From: UBA668 sp049318165
Lineage (GTDB): Bacteria > Actinomycetota > Acidimicrobiia > Acidimicrobiales > Ilumatobacteraceae
DNA length: 17,532 bases
Direction: 5' to 3'
NCBI GenBank assembly: GCA_049318165.1
Contig: JBMOGW010000049.1
Span: 1 to 17,532 of the forward strand
Shown: positions 13,116 through 17,532 of the stretch, in pieces
How the letters are laid out: every line of letters starts with the position of its first letter
How positions within the stretch are numbered: position 1 is the first letter of the stretch
Notes under the pieces: generated by a model
Databases searched by the model: none
Seen by the model: only the letters and a program-made list of their open reading frames with translations
Told to the model about the DNA's origin: nothing
Program-made: the position numbers and the translations under genes

Positions 13116-14765
13116 GTGCAACGCTCCTTCGACGACCTCGGCACTCCCCTGTGCGACGTGACGTTCTGCGTGCTCGACATCGAGACGACCGGCAGCGACC
13201 GGGGCAGCGACGGCATCACCGAGATCGGGGTGGTGAAGGTGCGCGGCGGCGAGCAACTCGGCACGTTCGGCACGTTGGTCAACCCAGGGCGCGCCATCGC
13301 CCCGACGGTGACGGTGCTCACGGGCATCACCGACCGGATGGTGATGCAGGCGCCGCGCATCGAGACCGTGCTGCCGACGCTGCAGGAGTTCATCGGCGAC
13401 GCGGTCATTGTCGGCCACAACGTCAGCTTCGACATGGCGTTCATCAATGCCGCGCTCCTGCGCAGCGACCGCCGCCCGTACCGCGGCACCATCGTCGACA
13501 CGCTGCCGCTCGCGCGGCGACTCGTGCGCGACGAGGTGCCCGACTGCCGGCTCGGCACGTTGGCCCAGCGATTCCGACTGTCGCACAAGCCCACCCACCG
13601 CGCCCTCGACGACGCGCTCGCCACCACCGAACTGCTGCACTTGCTGCTCGAGCGCGCCGCCGGCCTGGGTGTCACCGGCCTCGATGATCTGGTCGCGCTG
13701 CCCACGATGGGCGCCCACCCGCAAGCGGGCAAGCTGAAGCTCACCGACCGCCTGCCGCGTTCGCCGGGCGTGTACCGCTTCCTCGACGGCCAGGGCCGGG
13801 TGCTGTACGTGGGCAAGGCCACCAACCTGCGACAGCGGGTGCGCAGCTACTTCTCCAGCGACGACCGACGCAAGATCGGCCCGCTGCTGCGCGAGACCCA
13901 ACAGCTCGCGCACAGCACCACGCCCGACGCGCTGACGGCCGAGGTGCTCGAGCTGCGCTACCTGCATCGGCTGGCGCCCCGCTACAACCGGGTCGGCACC
14001 ACCTGGCAGAAGTACTGCTACGTGCGGCTCACCACCGATGAGGCGTGGCCACGTCTGGTGGTCACCAACGAGCCCGCCGCCACCGGGTTCCACGTCGGGC
14101 CGTTGTCGTCGAAGTCGGTGGCGATGCAGGTGATCGAAGCGGTGCAGGGCGCACTGCCCTTGCGCCGCTGCACCACCAAGATCGGCAAGCAGTTCCGCCC
14201 GAAGGCGGGCGCGTCGCCGTGCCGCGGCGCGCAGTTGGGCGTGGCGATGTGCCCGTGCACGGGCGAGGCCGACGAGGCCGCCTACTGGCGAGTGGTGGCG
14301 CAGGCGATGGCCGCGCTCACCACGTCACCGGAGATCGTGCTCGACCCGCTGTGGCGCCGCGTCGAGCAGCTCGCCATCGCGCAGCGCTACGAGGAGGCCG
14401 CGCTCACCCGCGACCGAGCACAAGCGTTCGCCGGCGCCCTCGCCCGACAGCGGCTGATGGACCAGCTGCGCGTCGCCGGCGACGTCGGCATCCGCTTGCA
14501 GGACACCACGTACCACCTGCGCGACGGCGTGCTGCTGGACGCGGCGCTCGACGGCCAGCTGCCCACCGGGCTCGAGCTGGCGCCGCCCGAAACCGTGCCG
14601 GCGCCCGCACCGCTCCCCCGTCACGCCGCCGACGAGGTGCTCTGCCTGGCCCGCGCGATCGAACGGGCCAGCTACCACGCCCGGCTGCTGTGGTGCAGCG
14701 GCGAGTGGACCTGGCCGGCCACCCCGGTCCCCGAGGTCACCCGCCTCGCGACCGTCGCTGCCTAG
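13116..14765 (+). CDS. DEDD 3'-5' exonuclease fused to GIY-YIG UvrC-like nuclease domain
   Basis: DNA-processing nuclease of 549 residues. Residues about 15-180 are a DnaQ/Pol III epsilon-like exonuclease: Asp21/Glu23 (LDIETTG), His101/Asp106 (GHNVSFD), His161/Asp165 (HRALDDA). Residues about 213-292 are a GIY-YIG domain: SPGVYRF, VLYVGKATNLRQRV, SYF, and Glu276. Cysteines 352, 369, 379 and 381 resemble the Fe-S cluster of UvrC, and AQRYEEAALTRDR (422-434) resembles a UVR motif. UvrC's C-terminal RNase H-like endonuclease is absent. It matches the actinobacterial family typified, from memory, by Rv2191. GTG 13116 is chosen so that box 2 stays outside the coding region; in-frame GTG 13098 and 13101 are alternatives. 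It is the only plus-strand gene in the right half, divergent from the NYN gene. Confidence 0.88.
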   Translation: MQRSFDDLGTPLCDVTFCVLDIETTGSDRGSDGITEIGVVKVRGGEQLGTFGTLVNPGRAIAPTVTVLTGITDRMVMQAPRIETVLPTLQEFIGDAVIVGHNVSFDMAFINAALLRSDRRPYRGTIVDTLPLARRLVRDEVPDCRLGTLAQRFRLSHKPTHRALDDALATTELLHLLLERAAGLGVTGLDDLVALPTMGAHPQAGKLKLTDRLPRSPGVYRFLDGQGRVLYVGKATNLRQRVRSYFSSDDRRKIGPLLRETQQLAHSTTPDALTAEVLELRYLHRLAPRYNRVGTTWQKYCYVRLTTDEAWPRLVVTNEPAATGFHVGPLSSKSVAMQVIEAVQGALPLRRCTTKIGKQFRPKAGASPCRGAQLGVAMCPCTGEADEAAYWRVVAQAMAALTTSPEIVLDPLWRRVEQLAIAQRYEEAALTRDRAQAFAGALARQRLMDQLRVAGDVGIRLQDTTYHLRDGVLLDAALDGQLPTGLELAPPETVPAPAPLPRHAADEVLCLARAIERASYHARLLWCSGEWTWPATPVPEVTRLATVAA

Positions 14766-14785
14766 CCGCCGCGACCAGCGCCTCG

Positions 14786-14835
14786 CGATACCGAGGGTTT
14801 CAAGTGCCCCGTGGCGCACGAAACCCTCGTTATCG
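14786..14835. terminator. Long palindrome between convergent genes, candidate bidirectional terminator
   Basis: CGATA-c-CGAGGGTTTC (14786-14801) pairs with GAAACCCTCG-t-TATCG (14820-14835): 15 of 16 positions pair. The 18-base loop itself can fold (GTGCC against GGCGCAC with one bulged G). It lies between the stops of the nuclease (14765) and deaminase (14842) genes, where both strands need termination. It could also be a dispersed palindromic repeat. Confidence 0.6.
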
Positions 14836-14841
14836 AGTTGC

Positions 14842-15309
14842 TCAGCCCCAGAACCCCTCGTGGGGCTCGGCGGCGCGGTCCTCGTGGTGCGGGCCGTCGA
14901 TCACCAGCGGCGGGTTGGCCCGGCGGCCGATCTCCGGCGCGGTGATCTCGAAGCCGAACGACGGCGCGCCCGGCTGGCGGGTCATCGTGTTCAGCCGGGC
15001 GGCCGACAGCCCGAACACCACATGACGGGCGCCGGCCCAGAACATCGCCCCGACGCACATCGGGCACGGCTCGGTGGACGCGACGATCGTTCCCTTCCCC
15101 AGCAGGTCCATGCGACCCTCACGCTGCAGCACCCGCACCAGCTCGGTCTCGGCGTGCGCAGTGATGTCGGCATCGCTGTTCACACGGTTCAGCGCCTCGG
15201 CCACCACCTGCCCGTCGATCAGCAGCACCGCACTGAACGGATGGTCACCGTTGGCCCGAGCGTCTGCCGCGAGCCGGAACGAGTGCTCGAGCGCCTGGTC
15301 GATGTCCAT
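14842..15309 (-). CDS. Nucleoside/purine deaminase (CMP/dCMP-type zinc deaminase, GuaD/TadA-like)
   Basis: Zinc hydrolase of the cytidine deaminase-like fold, 155 residues. The catalytic site is visible: TAHAETE with His52 (zinc) and Glu54 (proton shuttle), and PCPMCVGAMFWAG with Cys82 and Cys85 (zinc). The PCPMCxxAxxWA form is common in guanine deaminases (GuaD) and tRNA adenosine deaminases (TadA); the C-terminal stretch (about 105-155) differs from TadA, so I favour a free base or nucleoside deaminase without claiming a substrate. ATG 15309 lies six bases after TAGAGT, a leaderless layout. A perfect palindrome with a LexA-like core covers its -35. It converges on the nuclease gene and lies 44 bases after thrB. 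Confidence 0.88.
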   Translation of the reverse strand: MDIDQALEHSFRLAADARANGDHPFSAVLLIDGQVVAEALNRVNSDADITAHAETELVRVLQREGRMDLLGKGTIVASTEPCPMCVGAMFWAGARHVVFGLSAARLNTMTRQPGAPSFGFEITAPEIGRRANPPLVIDGPHHEDRAAEPHEGFWG

Positions 15310-15315
15310 CCGGCG

Positions 15316-15321
15316 ACTCTA
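15316..15321 (-). promoter_or_regulatory. Leaderless -10 box of the deaminase gene
   Basis: TAGAGT on the minus strand, six bases before the ATG at 15309. Confidence 0.5.
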
Positions 15322-15330
15322 GGTGCCCGC

Positions 15331-15344
15331 AGAACTTAAGTTCG
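15331..15344. promoter_or_regulatory. Candidate LexA-type palindrome at the deaminase promoter
   Basis: On the minus strand it reads CGAACTTAAGTTCT, with a perfect 12-bp palindrome GAACTTAAGTTC at 15332-15343. The GAAC/GTTC arms match the SOS core but the TTAA centre does not fit RNRY. A -35 placed 17 bases from the -10 would fall at 15339-15344, inside it. It could instead be an operator for another repressor. Confidence 0.4.
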
Positions 15345-15353
15345 GTGGAACGG

Positions 15354-16184
15354 TCATGTGGGCTCGATGACGGCGCCGGCGTGATCGATGCGGAGGATCT
15401 TGGTGTGACCGTCCGCGGGCAGGGCTGCGGCGAGGTCCTCGGCCTCGTCGACGGCGCACATCGCCGCCACCGTCGGGCCGGAGCCACTCAGCCATGCGGC
15501 CCAGGCGCCGGCGTCGAGCGCTGCCTCCAGCGCCGCTCTCGACGGCTCCGCAGCGGCAAGCCGTACGTCCTGGTGCAGGCGGTCCTGCGTGGCCTCGCGG
15601 AGCACGTCCACCGCACCCGCGGCCAACGCGGCCACCAGCAGCGCCGTGCGGCCGACGTTGAACACCACGTCGGCCATCGGTACCTCGTTGCGCAGCTTGG
15701 TGCGCGACTCGTCGGTGCTCGTCACGAAGCTCGGCACCCACATCACCATCGCCGGGTCGAAGTTCATCGGCACGCGCACGGCATGCCCGCCGGCCGTGGC
15801 GACGACGCCGCCGTACAGCGAGGCGGCCACGTTGTCGGCATGCCCCTCGAGGGCGGTGGCGTGGTGCAGCAGGTCGACCAGCGCGTCGGCCAGCAGTTCG
15901 GGGTCGTCACCGTGGCGCTGCGCATGGGCCAGCACCAGGCCGCCGACACGCACGGCGCCGCTGAAGCCCATGCCACGGCCGACGGGGATCGGCGACTTGG
16001 TCCACACCGGTCCCTCGCCGCCGAGGCGGCGGAATGCGATGGTGGCGGGATGGTGCTCGTCGGCCGGTTGCGCACCCTCCGGCGCATCGCCGGCGCCCAC
16101 CTCGGCGTGCAGCGACAGCGCCATGCCCAAGGTGTCGAAGCCGGGTCCCAGATTCGCCGACGAGGCCGGCACGCGGACGATCAT
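15354..16184 (-). CDS. thrB: Homoserine kinase
   Basis: GHMP kinase that phosphorylates L-homoserine with ATP, the step before threonine synthase. Seen in the 276 residues: RVPASSANLGPGFDTLGMAL (4-23, typical ThrB opening), the ATP-loop region PVGRGMGFSGA (67-77), EGHADNVAASLYGG, and WLSGSGPTVAAM near the C-terminus. The ATP loop departs from the usual PxxxGLGSSAA, with Phe and Gly in place of Ser and Ala. It is slightly shorter than the usual 290-310 residues. ATG 16184 overlaps the trpD stop (TGATG), so the two genes are translationally coupled; the frame is open upstream but only shadows trpD. No hom or thrC is in the window. Confidence 0.9.
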   Translation of the reverse strand: MIVRVPASSANLGPGFDTLGMALSLHAEVGAGDAPEGAQPADEHHPATIAFRRLGGEGPVWTKSPIPVGRGMGFSGAVRVGGLVLAHAQRHGDDPELLADALVDLLHHATALEGHADNVAASLYGGVVATAGGHAVRVPMNFDPAMVMWVPSFVTSTDESRTKLRNEVPMADVVFNVGRTALLVAALAAGAVDVLREATQDRLHQDVRLAAAEPSRAALEAALDAGAWAAWLSGSGPTVAAMCAVDEAEDLAAALPADGHTKILRIDHAGAVIEPT

Positions 16185-17245
16185 CAGTGTCCGAGCTCCT
16201 CGGCGGCCTGCTGCGACGTCTCGACGAAGCGGGCCAGCGTGGCGGCGGCGCGACCGGAGTCGATGCTGTCGCACGCCATTGCCACGCCGTCGTGCAGCGT
16301 GGCGGCCTCGCCGGCCACCACCAGCGCTGCGCCGGCGTTGAGCACCACGATGTTGCGGTGAGCGCCGTGTTCGCCGGCCATCACCCGGCGCACGTACTCG
16401 GCGTTCACCTCGGGCGTGTCGCCCGTCAGTTCGTCCGGGATGGCGGGCGCGAGGCCCAGCTCCATCGGGTCGACCGTGAACGTGCGTACGTTGTCGTCCT
16501 CGAGCGCGAGCACCGTCGACGGGCCGGTGGTGGTCAGCTCGTCGAGACCGTTGCCGTGCACCACCCACGCACGGTGCGAGCCGTGCAGACGCAGCGATGC
16601 GAGCATCCGCTCGGCGACCGCCGGGTTGGCGACGCCGATGAGGTGCTGACGCACGCGGCCGGGGTTGGCCATCGGCCCGAGCAGGTTGAACACCGTGGGG
16701 ATGCCGATCTCGCGGCGGCTCGGCGCAGCGAAGCGGAACGCCGGGTGATAGCGGGGCGCGAGGCAGAAGCCGATGCCGGCCTGCTCGACGCAACGCTGCA
16801 CCCCCTCGGGCGGCAACTCGATGGCCACGCCGAGCGCTTCCAGCACATCGGCCGTGCCGCACTTCGAGCTGGCGGCCCGGGCACCGTGCTTGCACACCGG
16901 CACGCCGGCGCCGGCCGTGACGATGGCGGCCATCGTGCTCACGTTGACGCTGTGGCTGCGGTCGCCGCCCGTGCCGACGATGTCGATGGCGCGGTTGCGC
17001 AGTTCGTCACCGAGCGGCACGATCGTGGCGACCTCGAGCACGGCGTCGAGGAGGCCGCTGATCTCCTCGGGCGTCTCGCCCTTGGCCTTCAGCGCGACGA
17101 CGAAGCCGATCAGCTGCGCAGCCGTCGCCTCCCCGGCGAGGATGGTGGACATCGCGGCACGCGCGCTGGATGCCGGCAGATCGCGGCGTTCGAGCAACTC
17201 CGTGAGAAGTGCCGGCCATCCGCCCAGTTCGTCGATTCCGCTCAT
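16184..17245 (-). CDS. trpD: Anthranilate phosphoribosyltransferase
   Basis: Second step of tryptophan synthesis: transfers phosphoribose from PRPP to anthranilate, in the cytoplasm. Seen in the 353 residues: IDIVGTGGDRSHSVNVST (87-104, PRPP glycine loop), CKHGARAASSKCGTADVLEALG (118-139), RYHPAFR (165-171) and GLDEL (Mg-binding DE). Position 122 is Ala where the usual KHGNR motif has Asn, a residue that contacts the anthranilate/PRPP site in studied TrpDs; the rest of the site looks intact. ATG 17245 follows TAGCCT by nine bases. It is the first gene of a trpD-thrB pair (TGATG overlap) and stands 45 bases after the whiB gene. No other trp genes are in the window. Confidence 0.93.
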   Translation of the reverse strand: MSGIDELGGWPALLTELLERRDLPASSARAAMSTILAGEATAAQLIGFVVALKAKGETPEEISGLLDAVLEVATIVPLGDELRNRAIDIVGTGGDRSHSVNVSTMAAIVTAGAGVPVCKHGARAASSKCGTADVLEALGVAIELPPEGVQRCVEQAGIGFCLAPRYHPAFRFAAPSRREIGIPTVFNLLGPMANPGRVRQHLIGVANPAVAERMLASLRLHGSHRAWVVHGNGLDELTTTGPSTVLALEDDNVRTFTVDPMELGLAPAIPDELTGDTPEVNAEYVRRVMAGEHGAHRNIVVLNAGAALVVAGEAATLHDGVAMACDSIDSGRAAATLARFVETSQQAAEELGH

Positions 17246-17254
17246 GAGCGCGTC

Positions 17255-17260
17255 AGGCTA
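17255..17260 (-). promoter_or_regulatory. Candidate -10 box of the trpD-thrB operon
   Basis: TAGCCT on the minus strand, identical to the NYN-gene box, nine bases before the ATG at 17245, which predicts a leader of about two bases or none. Confidence 0.4.
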
Positions 17261-17290
17261 GGCAATGGCCGCTGTCCGGGCGAAGCCGAT

Positions 17291-17530
17291 TCAGGCGGTC
17301 CGTCGGCGCTGGCGGATCAACCGCCGCCGTTCCCGTTCGGTGGCGCCTCCCCAGACGCCCGACTTCTCCCGCACCGTGAGCGCGTACTCGAGGCATGCGA
17401 CTCGCACACCACACTCGTCGCAGACACTCTTCGCCTCGAGCGCCTCGTCTTCGTCATCGGGATAGAAGATGCTGGGCTCCAGCCCCCGACACGCCCCGAG
17501 TTGCCGCCATTGGATCTCTTTGGCCGACAC
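17291..17530 (-). CDS. WhiB-family iron-sulfur transcription factor
   Basis: 79 residues with the complete WhiB signature: Cys14, Cys37, Cys40 and Cys46 (ACRG ... CDECGVRVAC) that hold a 4Fe-4S cluster, the GVWGG turn at 58-62, and a basic C-terminal DNA-contact tail (TERERRRLIRQRRRTA). Wbl proteins bind the sigma factor and act on stress, division or metabolism genes; which Wbl class this is cannot be told by eye. GTG 17530 is the first start in frame and gives a normal length, but it lies two bases from the window edge, so an earlier start is possible. It is upstream of trpD on the same strand, with 45 bases between them. Confidence 0.92.
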   Translation of the reverse strand: MSAKEIQWRQLGACRGLEPSIFYPDDEDEALEAKSVCDECGVRVACLEYALTVREKSGVWGGATERERRRLIRQRRRTA

Positions 17531-17532
17531 GA

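Noticed and set aside
13038..14093. N-terminal extension of the NYN gene's frame (up to 14093)
   Set aside because: The extension lies antisense to the DEDD/GIY-YIG gene and has low-complexity His/Arg/Gly content. The leaderless ATG at 13037 explains the start.

Overview
The window is one end-to-end coding stretch from a high-GC Gram-positive bacterium, almost certainly an actinomycete-type organism (Actinomycetota). The basis is the very GC-rich codon use, a WhiB-family protein, a PimB'-like mannosyltransferase, a DEDD/GIY-YIG nuclease fusion of the type found in actinobacteria, and repeated leaderless-type promoters. The gene mix and sequence feel suggest a deep branch such as Acidimicrobiia, but that is a weak inference. 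No rRNA, tRNA, CRISPR array, insertion sequence or prophage was seen. No gene-free stretch exceeds 300 bases; the longest is 10376-10557 (182 bases).

Left part (1-5433, all minus strand): a sugar/polyol uptake and catabolism locus. A ROK-family repressor (4201-5433) is followed, behind a clear promoter with a palindromic operator, by an IolE/xylose-isomerase-like TIM-barrel enzyme, a lipoprotein sugar-binding protein and an RbsC-type permease that runs off the left edge. The TIM-barrel relative points to inositol or a related cyclitol as substrate. The permease has about 360 extra, membrane-rich residues inserted in its middle.

Middle part (5484-10375): a small plus-strand trypsin-like lipoprotein protease, then a compact minus-strand operon read from 10375 down to 6157: Cys-rich small protein, QueG-like epoxyqueuosine reductase, PimB'-like GT4 glycosyltransferase, four-helix membrane protein, SRPBCC protein, ROK glucokinase. 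Most junctions overlap (14-base overlap, TTGA, ATGA, 9-base gap, ATGA).

Right part (10558-17532): a Rieske oxygenase (minus), a coiled-coil NYN/PIN-like nuclease (minus) divergent from a DEDD exonuclease/GIY-YIG UvrC-like protein (plus), then a nucleoside deaminase, homoserine kinase and anthranilate phosphoribosyltransferase (thrB and trpD coupled by a TGATG overlap), and a WhiB protein at the right edge (all minus). From memory, the order SRPBCC - PimB' - DEDD/GIY-YIG - trpD echoes the Rv2185c-Rv2192c region of Mycobacterium tuberculosis.

The most interesting signals are regulatory. The window holds only three GAAC-N4-GTTC palindromes (the core of the Gram-positive/actinobacterial LexA SOS box). 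All three are intergenic: two in tandem exactly 20 bases apart between the divergent NYN and DEDD/GIY-YIG nuclease genes, and one over the -35 region of the deaminase gene. Separately, five genes start 6-7 bases downstream of a TAnnnT-like hexamer, indicating leaderless transcripts.
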